Positions 27,111 through 42,000 of a DNA stretch of 64,000 bases are shown piece by piece. Positions within the stretch are counted from its first letter, which is position 1; each line of letters opens with the position of its first letter. The position numbers and the translations under genes are program-made. The notes below the pieces were generated by a model. That model did no database searches. It had not been told where the DNA came from and saw nothing but the letters and a program-made list of their open reading frames with translations. Source of the stretch: Amphiduros pacificus (taxonomy: Eukaryota > Annelida > Polychaeta > Phyllodocida > Hesionidae); the NCBI GenBank assembly GCA_949316495.1, contig OX439007.1, positions 16,900,479-16,964,478 on the forward strand. Direction: 5' to 3'.

Positions 27111-30100
27111 GATGGTGTTCTCTGGATCCTTGAAGATAACCATTGACAAGGTAGCATGTTGGAATCATGGGAGGTCAGACGCTGTCACGTGCTTTCCTAC
27201 GGGGGCTACAAATAAAACAGCATGGTATGCACGTACCTGCACGCTGGAGGTCATGTTTGATGCCTTTTGGCCTAATATATTTTATATGTATGCCTCGAGG
27301 TCATCTCAATTCGTTTAAATCATTGAGTAATCAAACAAGGTGATGTCAATATGGACACAAACAAGTGGATTTCATCGATATACAAAACGTGAGATTGTCT
27401 GGGGGGAAAAAACACTCCCAATTTTGTAATTTTTGTAATCTCCACCTCATATAAAAGTACCATTTGCACCGCACCCTGATGCGTTGGGAGCATCTGAATA
27501 GCTGAACAGGGAATAAAAGCCAATTGTATGCATTTGTCAACGTCAGCATCTCCTGACCCCTGACTGGCAGATGGGGAGATATTGCCGCCGATTTATCTAT
27601 TATCCTCGTGTAGGGAAGCTGACAGACTTTGTCTTTATGATACACGCCACATTTAACCTTCTATTATGTCAGCCCCATCTTCCTTTCCACCTTCCCCCCT
27701 CACTTTAATTAATGAACAGGAAATGCCGAGCCGTACCGCCTTACACTCTTCACAATTTGTCAGACAGTCAAGCCAGACAGATCTTGGGTTATTTCTTAGA
27801 TCATATGAGATTCAAGACTAATCTGAGGTAATCTAATGTGTCTGCTCTAGCTGTTGGCCGCTGACCAGATTGGCTGCATGTGCAACTGTTGGTACGATGA
27901 ATGCTGGTCCCCTTTGTACTGCACGTCGGCTATTGGCAGGCATAAACCTTATACTACTCTGTCCCCGGACATTGCTGGGATCTGCCCGCTAAATCTGAGT
28001 TTTTCTTGTCTGTGAACCATCGTTTCCCACTCTTAAAACTTTTGAGAGATTATTTTTTTACACCAGAAGATGACTTAGACAAGGTTTAAAGAAATTTTGT
28101 AATACTCTAAATTTGAGAAAGAATCACTGAAATAATTGCTGTACAATAAATATATATATATTGAATTTGAAAAGCATTTCAAACGTTTTCAAAAATATTG
28201 GAAATAGATTAATTGGGTCAAGATTTTCCACAAACAGTATAATTGAGAGTAACATATCAATATCCCTTTATCATTCTATTATATTAAATGATATAACATA
28301 CATCTCTGAAGTTAGAAGCTGAGAGCCTTGCAATTTTCTCATTATCACTTGTTACAACACAGCGGACAGCTGTTTAGACATACGTCAATCAATATTATAT
28401 CTGTACATCTGGAACAGAGGCTTTGGGATGCTTGATTGGTCCATAACACTAGTATGCCCACATATATAAACATATTACACATGGTCGATAATAAGGGTAA
28501 GCAATGAGGAGTTACAGAGTATGAGTAGATATAAAAACAAGAATATTGCTCAGATACAACAAAGCACAGGAAATGACAATTCAAAGTAAAATGATTTCTC
28601 AAAGGGCACATCTGATAATGTGAATACACTTACACATGCACAGAGTATGAATGATTTATGTGAAGAAAGGTCATAACGTGGACGATGTCCTCTGTATTAG
28701 GGCCTGTCTCTGTAAGCAGAAACATAAAACACAGACTATCACAAATAATGTCACGTCACGCATTAACCACGTGTCAATATCATTAATACCACCTTGTTGT
28801 GATGCAAAGGGCGACGTGAAAAAGAAACATGTTTAATATTATATCAGAATGGGATTAATCAGGAAAAGTGAAGACGTATTATTTGTCTGTGAAACAAAAA
28901 GCTTCATTCAAAATATGTGCATGATGCCAACCGTTTGCGAAATGTATGCAAATTCAATAATTATAGAAACGTTAGTCTTACAATAATTGAATACATACAG
29001 ATGACACCTTCGCTTCTCAAAGTATCGTATATGTACATGAGGTAAAATTAAATACACGCCTGTCTGAGCCAAAAGAATTTACATTTAAATTAGTCTTGAA
29101 TTTCTATGGATCTTCACTGACTGCCTGAAATAATCCTTTCAGGAATCCAGTTATAAAAGGGCAAATTTTATTTTCACAAATAATGATATGTCAATTTACA
29201 ACTCAGCCTCTCTGTTACTTTTTAAACATTTTACTTGTTATTTTTTATCGATAACCTTTTTTTTAGCAATTCTGCTCATATGACACAATACGTAACATAC
29301 AAAAGGGTTTTATTACATACTTAACAGCATAGGTTGTTATTACATACTAAACAGCATCGGGTGTTTCATCTAATGATTTGTTGGATCATAGTACACCCAC
29401 TCATTCACTGTCTTTTTCCCAGTCAAGACACAGCAGTAAAAGCTGGAGGCTATACGTCAAACTGTGGTTAACACTGGCAACAGCATGTGTCCTTGTGGAA
29501 TGAGGAGAAACGGGGTGACACAGAAGTAGGATGAGGCAGATATATCATAATAATACACACCTTCACATATTTTGAGACTTTCTATCAGCTTTTCTCCTTA
29601 ATTGTCATTTAGATTATTAGATTGCTGTCCGGTTACGTCATCTCTTCATATCATATTGTAATAACCGGAAGTGGGTGGAAATGGAATTTGTTGGATTTGA
29701 AATAAAAATACTGTTCCATGTGTCACTCTACGGATGGCTAAGAGCAACTATACATCCAAATGACAGAAGACATAGGCAAGGTTTTCTGCAACATTTTTTG
29801 GCTCACACACCTGCCAGCCACTTGTCACCACAAAATGGGCCACTCAATTAACGCTTGATGTCGGCCAAAAAAGCCTCTAAATATATGGCACATCATTGAT
29901 CAAATGTATGTAATAGTTAGATGTCAACTTTCCAGGCCCTGGTAGGCAGTAGGGTGTTCATCAAAGGTTTCATCCCAGGGTACAAGCACACTTAATACAC
30001 TCATAAACGATGAGTAACTCAAGAATCAATTTTTCTTTTTATAAGATTTGAGTGCCACATTTACTTATGAATATTTTTGAAAAAAGAAACAGATTCATTT

Positions 30101-32611
30101 TGGAATCCGAGAGACATTTAAAAGGTATTTGTTAACAGGCAATACGATTTGTTTTTAGTTAAAGGTGATCTTCCATAATATACTTTGCCAGCCTAAATAA
30201 AGAAATTAAGTTTGAGGTTTTAGAACATGAAATATTCTATACTTTTAATATTGGGCTTATGTAACCTATTTTGTGACAGATGTAGAGGTAGAATGTCTGA
30301 ATGATCTTGGAATCCATTTGCATTATTCACAACCATCGCTCAAATTCAATAATATCAAATCTGCACGAGAATGTAAGCGACACTCCATAAACCTCGATTC
30401 ATAAGAGCACAGTCCTTATATCAGGGAGAAAACTGAAGTCATTAATTAAAAGTAGGAAACACAATATGAAGTGGAGGGGGAAAGAAGATACGTGGTTTTG
30501 TCTGTTAGGCAGCTTATTGCAACTCATTAAGCATGCTGGTGGTGTTTGCATGGACGACACACTGTGATTGTCTCAGTCAGGCTCTGTCTTTGCCAGACTT
30601 TAGGAGGGTAGGGGGTTGACTACCAACTGAAACACATCAATCAATACACAATACACATACCTTCATATCAACTCTGATCCTGCGTAGAGGTTTCAAGATG
30701 GCATTTATTCGATGTTATAGCACTATTGTTTGTGTCAAGGTCTGCCTGCCTTGTTTTACATCACGCAACACAAATCTCGTGTGAGCATTTTCGTCCATGC
30801 CAAGACATGCTAATTTCAAAATTGAATTTCTAATATAATTTAGCAAATATCATGATGCAATTGTTGACACAGATTCCTGGTTCAAGACAAAGCATTACTT
30901 GCTTTTAATGTGGTTTAAATCAAATAGGTAATAAGAAAGGGTGCCATGATATGGTTCAAATGTGGATTGAAAAAGCTTATCATATTGAATACACACAAGA
31001 AAGAGCAATAAACATTCAAACAATGCTGTAGGAGAAACATTCCAATCTGGTTTGGAAAAAATATAAAAGGGTTCCCCAGGCTGTACAAAGGAGTGCTCTC
31101 TGAAGCTAAATCTTTCAATATTGAATTGGACATCACCTGTCTTATCTGCAAATTCCAGCCATTTATAAATCTCAAGCTCTCGCTGAACACGTGACCTAAG
31201 GTGTCCAATAGCTACTTACCAGCTTTGACACATGACTAGCACGGTTTGTTGACCCATTTCCAATTAGCGTTGCCTCTCCACACTGTTACCATAAATCTGT
31301 ATTTGAGAATACTGTGTGTAATTCTTAAATATGAAATATTCATCGCACTACTTGACATCTTGTTTTTTTGTCAATCTCGCCCAATTCAAATATGCATATT
31401 TGAGGGACAATGGTGACAGATTCTTTTACACTTGAAGATAAAGAACCCTTAATCTGGCCCTGACCCAAATACTTGCCAAGTGGTTTTCTGTTAAGAATGA
31501 AAGACAAGTACACAGCCATAAGACCCACCAGTTCTGTTACATGTGTATCCTTACGCAGCTCGTAAGAAGCTTTTCTGGTGAGTAAATAGGATCTTAGTGT
31601 CCTTCCGCCGGGCGTGAATATGGAAGAGACTGAAAATAAGAATTGCAAATCTGGGGGCTTTTCTTTTCTGACACAGACTGGGGAATCAGAGACTGACACT
31701 GAATACATTACAAGATTAAGTAGCACACTCATCATCAGGCTGGATTAACGTGATGTCTTATTATGAAATGCTCAAGATATCTTAATCTACTGTATTAATT
31801 TGTCATAGTTTTTGCTTAATTATGGTGAAAAAGATAGCTCAGCAGACAGATTAGTATCAGCTCTTTTATTTAACTTGCCAGAATTGTTGACTGTCATTTT
31901 CTTTCTTTAATCATGCCCACCATAAAGAAATAATTTGACAATACCGTACTATCAAGTATAATCTGTGACCATTAATCTGTGGTATCTATTATTTATTATT
32001 ATATCAAATTTGTGGAAGTTAAGCCATTTGTTCAAACAACGATTCAGTTGAAAAACTTCAGGAAAACGATTATGTTTGTGGATTACCCATTGCAGCATAC
32101 AGAAATAAAAGCAAGATTTTCTTATTGTATTCATAAGGAATCGCGAGTAAAACTATGAGAGGAAACCGTTACTACTTACTAAAAGCTAGTCAGGGCCGGT
32201 AAATGTCGTCGTAATGGTTCTCACAGGGAGGTGCGGGGCACCGGAAGTGGGCAGAGTGAACATGCGATGGGCGACCAGTCAAACCGGAAATGGCTGTTAC
32301 TCCAAAAATCAGGAGAATACCGCACAACTCCTTCAACTTCTATGTTTCTTAAATAAGTTACATCTGCCTGTGCATGACCGGAGTTGTTTGCAATGCATAC
32401 ACAATTAAATAAAGAACACCATTCAAGAAATCTTTTATCATGTAATTGATTTTTAGTCTTTACATCTCAGACCCTTTTTTAAAAACGATGTCATTTTGAA
32501 GGTGTCTCATTGTCAGTTTAATGTTTTTGTCACGCTATAATATTGATCATATGAGATTCATTTAAATCGCTTCAAATCGAAATTTTCATTTCCTTTTCTT
32601 TTATTTTTCAG

Positions 32612-32770
32612 GTGGATTATTTGGTGATGAAGAGGACCCATCCTCCGAGGCAGCGTTCCGCTATGCCATATATCGAATTAATCAAGATCGAAGTATCCTG
32701 AGCCATACCAAAATCGCATATGACATTCAACACCTCCCTGCTCATAATAGCTTCCTAGCTTCCAAAAAAG
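32612..32770 (+). CDS. kainate-type glutamate receptor, exon a: start of amino-terminal domain
   Basis: Begins after TTATTTTTCAG and ends AAAAAAG|GTAAGAT. It is 159 bases: two bases completing a codon (probably Gly, GGT), 52 codons, and one base carried over. It reads GLFGDEEDPSSEAAFRYAIY, then RINQDRSILSHTKIAYDIQ, then HLPAHNSFLASKK. This matches the first part of the GluK amino-terminal domain (vertebrate GGIFE...EELAFRFAVNTINR...LTYDTQ...DSFEASKKAC): first beta strand, the E-x-AFR-A helix and the strand before the conserved cysteine. The signal peptide and about the first ten mature residues are missing, so at least one upstream exon exists, as in vertebrate GRIK genes. The receptor is a cation channel subunit gated by glutamate at the plasma membrane, and this domain governs subunit assembly. 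Confidence 0.93.
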
Positions 32771-35700
32771 GTAAGATAAATCATCCAATGTTGTTAAGGT
32801 CTTTAAAGAGATTTTATGACAAAATGTGATGAAGCAACTTCCATCTGCTCTGGTACTTTGAAGCAAATGCTCTCAGTATTTGATTGATTGAGTAAAAGTT
32901 GGATTTCAAGATACACGGGACTAAATAAGACGATTTGGTCAAAGCAAATAGATGGTGCATAATATATAGGTGAAACTTCTGTCGTCCATTATTGAGGAAG
33001 TCAGGCTCGTTCCCCCATGATAGACAACACTGTTCCGCAAAGTAATCATAGGTAATCATCTGTGATTATAGTTTAGGGAGATGGGTTATTTTCCTGTTAT
33101 TCTTGAATAATTGGAAATACCGACAAAGATGAAATGTTTCCTTTTCTTGTGACGTCTACAACCAACCAAAACAAACAAGTTTTCTTTATTGAGTTTGGTA
33201 AAGGCACACCGAAACCTCCAATCCCTCTGCAATCTTATCCTTAATCAGGTTTTGGAGTATTACTTGGAAGAAATCACTCTGTCTCAAAGAAAACAGCAAT
33301 TAATCAAAGTGTTTAATTCCTGACACACAAGGCCATTTCTTTTCTATGTTAGACATCATATATGTTAGCTATCTACGGGGATTGTATAATATCACATCGA
33401 GTATCGTTCCATCCTTCTCTGTAATCCTCCATTATGCCTTGATAATGTTGTGTCAAAATGCTGAAAATTAACATTTATATAATGTATTATTAACACCAGT
33501 TTGTATTGTGTGGAATGGTGGATTCGCACACACATTTACGGACAAAGAGACTAATATATATCATCCTATCTGATATGTTTGTTGTCTCCAAAATATATGA
33601 TTGCAAGTTGTTGTTTTAACAAAGGTGGCAAAAAGTATAAGTCATCACTGGAAATGTCTAGAGAGAAGAAAACATATGTTTCCTGCGATGCTATGGGGAA
33701 TCATTTCAGTGCTATGAGACCGTGGGTTTGTTTTATATATTACTGCAAGTGGTCAATGTGGCTGGTTTTAAATTGGAGGGATATGTCGTAGGGGACAAGC
33801 TTGTAATAGCAGCCATGAGTCATATTTTGGGAGATTTATCAGTCAGACGAAGTTGTTTGGTTTTTATAAGGGGATGGATAGGTAATATGCCGAGAAATGA
33901 TTTGGTCTGAAAAGTAGCAATATAATGCCATGGCAAGTAAACTATTCTCATTGGCTACGCGTATGTGCTTACACCGTTAACCCTGACCAGTCACCTGAGC
34001 GATATAATACAGAAATGGTGCTGTCTGAACTCCATGCGTGTGCCAAGATTGACAGATTATGCCAATGGTTAATATTAGGATTATCTAAGGATTACCTGAT
34101 TAAGTGCGTGGTAGATAGAGGGTTTTGTGTGGCGTAAGGAGGGGATATGGAATGAGGGAGGTTGGGACAGGGAGGCTGAACGCCAAGTAAACCATCTGAC
34201 CAGCTTGCCCTGCATAATATCCCAGCCCATACCAGATGTAAATCTGCAAATCAGTCCTCAAGTCCTGAAAAGCTGAATATACGAGGCGAGGGTAATCCTC
34301 CCAGGTTTTTACCATATGAGGAACCTGTACACTTGCACATACAGCATTTCTTATATATGTCCATTTTGTCTACTTGTTTAGAGTAGTTTATTGCTGTATT
34401 CGTAATGTACCACTCCTTGGGTCTTGAAGAGGTTCTGCTTGAAAATGTATATTGCCCATTAGGAGTATCAGAGAAACCTGCCTGTACCTTGAGTGTGAGT
34501 CTGACCCTTGACCTCCCACTCAGCCTCTTCCCGCCCAAGGAGTGGATTGACCAAGCTGACCATTGTCCTCCCCATTGACCCCTACATCTAAATCTCAAGG
34601 ATAATATATCTCTGTAACTCAAGCAATGTTTGCCTACTTAAAGGTACAATGAAGTATCCATATCATTACCCAGCAAAATTCTTATATAATTTATTTTGAA
34701 GAATTTTTCTTTGCACCAGGTTTTAACTATCTAACATTTTGTTCTATTGAGTGTTGAAAAACATTTATTTTCATTCTGACAACGACGTTTGACACGACTC
34801 TATACTGTTTTTCTTAGATACATGCCCGAGTATTTTTATCATTTTGAGAGGAAAACTCAGATATAAGAAGTGAAGAGGGATTTTCTCACCCAAAAAGATG
34901 CACAAAAACAGGCAAACAATAAAATCCTCTACAATAGCGATCTGTTTTATATCAGAAACCAACCAATACCACGCAACAGCCTTGGATAGGATTCAATATA
35001 ATTCTGTGAAGGACAGACGGCTTTTTTATCTTTGCCATAGTAAACAGTGATGCCAGGATATTTGATTACTGACTCAAAACCACTGCAGCTTCTCTTCAGC
35101 ACTTAAATGTGGTTTACATGACATTTCACACCGTGAACGTTTAAGGACATTCAATATGAATTTTGTTGTCTCTATAGTAATATAGATTCAACAAGTCGCG
35201 TGGGACTTATTTATGAAGTCACGTCTGTCAGTCTAAAATGGTGTGAATCTGCGAGACTAGTTAAATGAGAGTATGATAGTCACCCAATCATGTAAAATTA
35301 CTCCCTGGAGAAGACTCTCACTGCACCATATCCTGGAGTAATTTGAAAAAAAAAACTAGTAATAAGAATCCCATATATTTGTATACAGTTACGGATGACA
35401 GTCCACAAACAATTGTAAAGTGCTTTCTAAATAGATGTCTGTCACTTGGGACGCCATTGTGATGCACTTCACGTAGCTGAGGCGGCCGGAAATCTCGTTC
35501 CGAATCCCGTCCGTTTCTCCTAGTGACCTGCCGCCCACTGAACTTTAATTTAAGCCTCGCTCTCATCAGGTTGCTATCCCAGCATCCTCTTGTTCACGTC
35601 ATCAACTGCAAATGACATCTGCCAAAGCAACCAAGTTCATATTTTGTGGATGACAATTGTCTCAATTCAGATTTGATTTGACAAGAGGCAAAAAGAATAT

Positions 35701-36211
35701 TCTGTACAATGGAGGCTTTCAGTTATTTTAATATAACATTCGGTATAACAAAGCAAGTGTCAGAAATGAGGTTGTCTGATCAATTTCATAGCATTTTTGT
35801 TTCAGATACATTTGGGAAGTAGATACATTTGCGCATTGAATGATGTTGTCAGAATTAGTTTTTTTTAATTTCTGTCAGAGCATTGGGGCTTTCTATCAGG
35901 CGGGGATGGGGGAGGGGATATGTGCAGCTTGTTAAACATGGAAGGTCATTCTTATCGGAGGCATTTTGAAGCTGTGACAACACAACCCCATATCTCGGTC
36001 GCCATAAACTCACTCCAGTTTACCCGCCGCAAGGGGGAGTTTACCGTGGGTAGTAGCTACATGCACATGTAGGATCTAAAAAAACAAACTCACGCTTTGG
36101 TCACAGCCGGGATACATGTCCTTGCCTCAGGCGTCAACTTATGCTGAGTATCCATACGTAAGGTAGACGATGGAAATGTATCAGTGAAAACAGTGGACAG
36201 CTTGAAAACAT

Positions 36212-36246
36212 ACACACACACACACACACACACTCACACACATATA
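36212..36246. repeat. (CA)n microsatellite
   Basis: About 35 bases of CA with one CT interruption, followed by a short TA run. Confidence 0.93.
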
Positions 36247-38777
36247 TATTATATAAGTTGATTATGGGAGGTGGGTTTAACTCCCACTTTCACACTGGTT
36301 TTCACACTGGTTAAAAGGCTCGAAAGTCGACCTGATATGGCCATAGTTGCTGAAAGGGTCGTAAAAACACCATTTTATTCAACTGTGTAGAATGTATGCT
36401 TCTTTCTTATAGAATAATTTATTGTTTGCACATTGAAAACACACGGTTATATCATAAATTCAGAACATGAATTGCGTTTAAGTTAGTTTATGAAGAGCTA
36501 TATCTAAACAGCTGTTCGCTTAAAGCCCTATCTCAGCGTCGCATTTATTGAAATGGAATTTAAAACATCAAATCTGGCACCCAGCATGCAAAGATACGAG
36601 CTATCGACATGCGCACGCAGACCAGATTCTATATCTCCAACAAAACAGAGAGAACCAGACCAAGATTACTGTTATGATTTACATATTCCTCAATACCATA
36701 ATTATTCCAACGGGAACACAATCGTGTCCAATTTCTAGTTTCATATCCCTGGGGAGAACTTTTGGTACGGCTATTCTATATTCACTGTGTTTTTTTCCTC
36801 AGAAATGTTGATGATATTTTTTTCAAACAAATGCTTTGAGATTATTATTAACCATAAACAGGGTAGGTAATATCTCGTTTCAAACACTTCTTATGCCTTG
36901 GAAATGTAGTTTCCAGCACTAGTAAATAATGCATTTGCATTTTATACGATAACCACCTAAGACTACAGAAATATGCATTGCCTGATTTACTAAGAGCATG
37001 AACCATAATTTAACATGAAATTGTAACCCAAGATGTGTGCACGCCACGTTTTGACAGGAATATTTCAAAGCATTTCTACACCTCATGAAAGGCCTTTGCA
37101 AGAATTATTACACGTTCTGTCCGCCACAGAACCGTGAGCTGCTCAACTCAAGTGATATCATTGTCACGAATGCTCTCAGTTTCAAACTGCCACCAGGCCA
37201 CCGTGAAGTTGCCTGTTTTCCGGTATCATGCAATCAAGGGCTCTGGTGAGGATTGCTGTACCAGGGTTTATAACTTGCTGCCCTGACTTTGATTATATAT
37301 TTGGATAGCAGGCTCATGATTATTTTAAAGACATCGATAAAGGATCGATGGTTTGCTGTTATTCAATGTTGTAGATCATGCTGTTAGTGCTTTTTTGCGG
37401 TGATAAATCAGCTGTGAAGTGAACCAACATGGATACCTGGTCAAATGAACACATTCAAATGGCAACAACAATATTTATCTAAAACCATAAGTAGATTCTA
37501 AAAGAAACTAGCATTTTGATGGCAAATTATTATCAATGAAGTTGAAAAACAAAAATGTACCATCTTCTTTGATGACAATGGTAGTGCAGTCCTTTCACAT
37601 ATGCAAGGCAGTTACATCTGACCAACTTCCAGACACATGAGTTACTGTAGAGGTATCTCTGGCTCTCATTGCATTTTTCATAACATTTTATTGGTCAAGG
37701 GTACCAATTCCAGAGAACATAAACATAACACTTACACAAACATGAAATAAAAGAATATGAATGCAATAGACAACCTACTAGATCGGAAATTCCACAGAGT
37801 CACAAACAGAATCTTTCTTGATAATCAGGAACTGTGTGGAATAACTAATTTGGTTGCATTGATATGAAGATATCAAAAGATATGCAGGCGTTAAATTTGA
37901 CAGTGATTGTTTGATTATCTGTTTTAAATCTGGAACCTTTTTGAACCTAAAAGTAGAACAAATTGACCCGAGAATTCGTTCATCTATGTGAAGTCAAATT
38001 GCTTTATCTGGAGATAACAACCCGATTATTTTGATACCATTTTACCGTAATCTGCAAGAAAATCATTGTCTGTCACCTCGAAGACGTTTATTCGATAGAG
38101 GTAATTATATCTTTATGAGATGTACAGATTGAAATGTTTGGTGCACGAAAGAAAACAAGACCCGGATCCCCTTTGACAGACGGGCAAATTGAGAAATGGA
38201 GGAATCCATTTTGTTGCCCGTGATGCAATTTCTTTCACCAGACGACATGTTGAGTTCCGCTTCCGGTTGGTCGAGATCCTTGCCATTTTAGTACAATCCA
38301 TACTTTAGAGATGTCACCATTGATTGTAATTATGACAAGGACAGAATGAATATCTTTAATCTAAATGAATTGTCCAAACATTTCTGCAAGTCTCTGATCT
38401 CCCGGCAAGGTAATGTAAGAACCGGCTGTGGACATCCTGTTGTTTCAGAAAGGATTACCAGAGGCCATTGTGGTTTGATGTGAATGGAATTCCTCATACT
38501 ACATGTGGTTTGGCAAGTACGATCGCAAAGGTGCCGCAGTGCATTGTGGGTCTGTCCCAGTGCATCCCGGGAAGGTGTCTATTATTGATGATACAATTTA
38601 CGACTGCATGAATATTTCACAACTCAAGTGATAAATTCAAACCAAATGGTTTGATTGACAGATGACACAATCCTTTCGGGGATCTGACACTAGAGTACGC
38701 TAAGGGCTGATCATTTGACATTATGGGGGCACACAAAAACATACATAAACATAGATTTACACAAATATTGAAATTGC

Positions 38778-39055
<278 letters not shown>

Positions 39056-42000
39056 GTGAAATTAATTAATGACGTTTACAATGGTATTTTGTTTATTTGT
39101 ACAATAACAAATCAATCACCTATTCCAGGATTTTTAATAATTTGCTCTGGAATTAAGTATAGGAACAGACAACATTGTACAGAGAAGATATTTCCCTCAA
39201 ACTAGACCACTTTTTTAAAGTTCAATATCCGTGCTTCTTCCCTCGTACACTGAAATCTTGTTACTATGCATTTATTAAGTCTTAGAATAGTTGCTTTGAT
39301 GAAAGAAAACATTATATGTTACGTTACAAAGAGCAAAACAATGTGACTCGGTGAATACACGATGGACCAGATTTCTTTGTTTGTTGGCCTTCCAAGTAGA
39401 GTTATATTTCAACATGTGGTGGTATGTATATGCACTGGGGAATACATTTATCTCACAGACATATCTTTATGTGAGTCATTTGACATAATTCCAGACAGAA
39501 TGTGCCTCTAATAGGATTATCACAACTGCTTGAAGATTGATGAGCAAAGAGTGGGGCGACATCCCACGCGCTTGATTTCTCGCGCTGTACAATTTAGGTA
39601 AGGTGCACACGAACCTGGTATATTTATAAAGAAAGAATTAAATAAAGATTTTTTTGGTCTTTGAACTTGAAAAGTCAAGCCAAATGTGTCTGCCTTTATC
39701 AAATACTGAGAGGAAGTGCTTGGAGCTAAAGAGTTAATCTAATAATCTATTGGAAGACACAGGATTGTGACACAGTCTAAAAGTATAGTATTACCTTTAT
39801 GTCAAATGTCATTCTGTGAATTAACGGATACTTTTGATTGACTTACAGCTTGATCGTTCCACCACATGAGACTTAAGTACAAAACAAAATAGCATATTGG
39901 CATTTGTTGAAACGTTTTTTGATTTGAGATTAAAGGTGCCAAATGTTACACACTTTCATCTATGACAGACACCATAACACTCTGCCAAGTTTCTCAGAAA
40001 AGAAAATCTCGAAGCATGTCACGTGGTACAAATGAAGCTTGAGGGGAGTTTTAGAAGTGTGTGGGCTGTCTGATTTTTCACTCTAAAGTAAACCCTCTCT
40101 CCACCTGTCCTATTTAGAAAATCCCAATTCAAACCAGACCTCTCGCATATACGTTCCAACTGCCGTTAATTTGTAACTCAGGTGAACTTTTCAACAAAAA
40201 CATCTTTACCCCGTGAATAACTCCAGCACCGTAGATGCCTATTAGAACGTGACTCCTGCATAATTCTAAACCTTTTTGCTGAATTGTATTATATAAGTAT
40301 TGATTTTCAGCGCTAAAAAACTTTTTTTTAAATAAAGATACGAGAATAGTTTTATTTACTAAATGTTTAATTGTAAAAACTTAATTTTTAAGTGTATTGT
40401 CCATCACTTTTGATTTGGCTCTACTTTTTCCTAAATCTTCTGTCAACGTACCTCAGACTCAACGAAGTGAGCATGGGACAACTAAGCTAAACTCACATTG
40501 ATCCGTCACTCAGTCCTCGACTTTTTTGTCTTCTATCTTTTAAGTTAGAGAAATGGGGCAAAGTACCAAGGTTTAAGGGCAGAGAAGTGAGAGGCTGAGT
40601 GTTCCACAGTGATGACCTGAGTAATCCACACTCAGCTCTCTGCCGGAATCAATTCTCACACTTATAGGGCTCACACTAATCCACTAGGCCGAGGAAAGAT
40701 GAGCCCTCAAAGGGCCTCTGAGTACACTTTGAACACCGGTCATCGTTGACCTTTGGAGACATTGTCAGCTGTTCTGATGAGTTTCGCACTGGTTTTCTGG
40801 CAGGATAGTTTTGCCTCTGACTTAGTATGATTGTGTGTATTGTAATAACACAGGAGACGTTTTTTGTGACCATTACTTTCATAATATTGAGCACTGAGAC
40901 TTGTTTATAAGTTTGTAATGCTTTACCGTTGAAAAAGAATTATACATTCTTTGATTATTACATGAATCAACTTCATACATGGTATATGGGTAGTTTAAAT
41001 TGCATATTCCTGGTTATGTTTGGGTTTTATCACATTTCACATTCCAGATTCATAATTTAAAATAGCATGTTTACATCTATGGTATAATCACATCCACATT
41101 TCAACATAATAAACGTATACATGTTTCGGATCACTGAGGATGTTTGTGCGAAAATTATTTCACAACATTAAACGACATTATTTCACGACATTATTTCAAA
41201 ATTCTTCTATTATATCCAAGACTTTGAGGAGGCATCTAAGGTTTGGTCGGGGGGACGCCAAGGAACAGAGAAAATCCAAATGTTCTCCTTTATTTAGCAG
41301 AAAAGTGAGATTGGTGTGACGTGTGTCGCTGGTGCACGGTGTTATAAATCAAGGGGACCTGTAGTGACATAAATCAGTTGAAATCCTGGACCTTGTAGCT
41401 TCAGTGCCGCTTGGTGTAGGAGTGAGAGAGGGTTAAGTAATGATAGAATAGCAAAAGAAGACCTCATCCCCAGGCCAATGAATCTGTGTCACAATTGTCA
41501 TGCAACAAATATAGCGCTAAAATTTTACTCATTTCATCTTCAACATTTCATATCGCTAGACCACACTGTAAAAGGGTTAATGTTGTTTTTCTCTTGGGTT
41601 ATTTAATAGAACATGACACAATATAACAACATGTAATGTAATAATCTTCTCAATAGACATAATGGAATTTTGGGCTGGTATTCTTCTTTTCATTGTCATA
41701 ATAACTTTTATTATATTAAGAGGATTCTTTGTCATTTGCTTTTTTTTTACAGAATTGCTGATGGAGGTGCGGTCTTCCTTTAAGAAATTCATGTTTTAGT
41801 CAAATGAGAAAATAATTCTGTTTTATGTTCAAAAATATGCCTCGCCATACAATAAAGTATGGCAAGTTTTATGTTTTCTTGATACATAAGCACTTCAGTA
41901 ACAGCAGTGACATGCCACGCATGTAATAAATCGAGAGACTCTTTTATCAGCAAGTGCATGCCCAGAACAACATCGCGGTAGAGCAATTCATGACCAGAAA

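Larger units (their letters stand above)
19244..32611. other. non-coding sequence upstream of the first recognised exon
   Basis: No exon is supported. It contains short repeats, the decayed 51-57-bp repeat and a CpG-rich block (listed separately). The last bases (about 32581-32611) form a strong polypyrimidine tract ending TTTTTCAG, the 3' splice site of the exon at 32612, so at least the 3' end of this stretch is intron. A minus-strand open frame of 131 codons at 31340-31735 has no recognisable domain and is probably chance. Confidence 0.6.

Noticed and set aside
31340-31735. 131-codon minus-strand open frame
   Set aside because: No recognisable motif, and it lies antisense just upstream of a receptor exon in probable intron.
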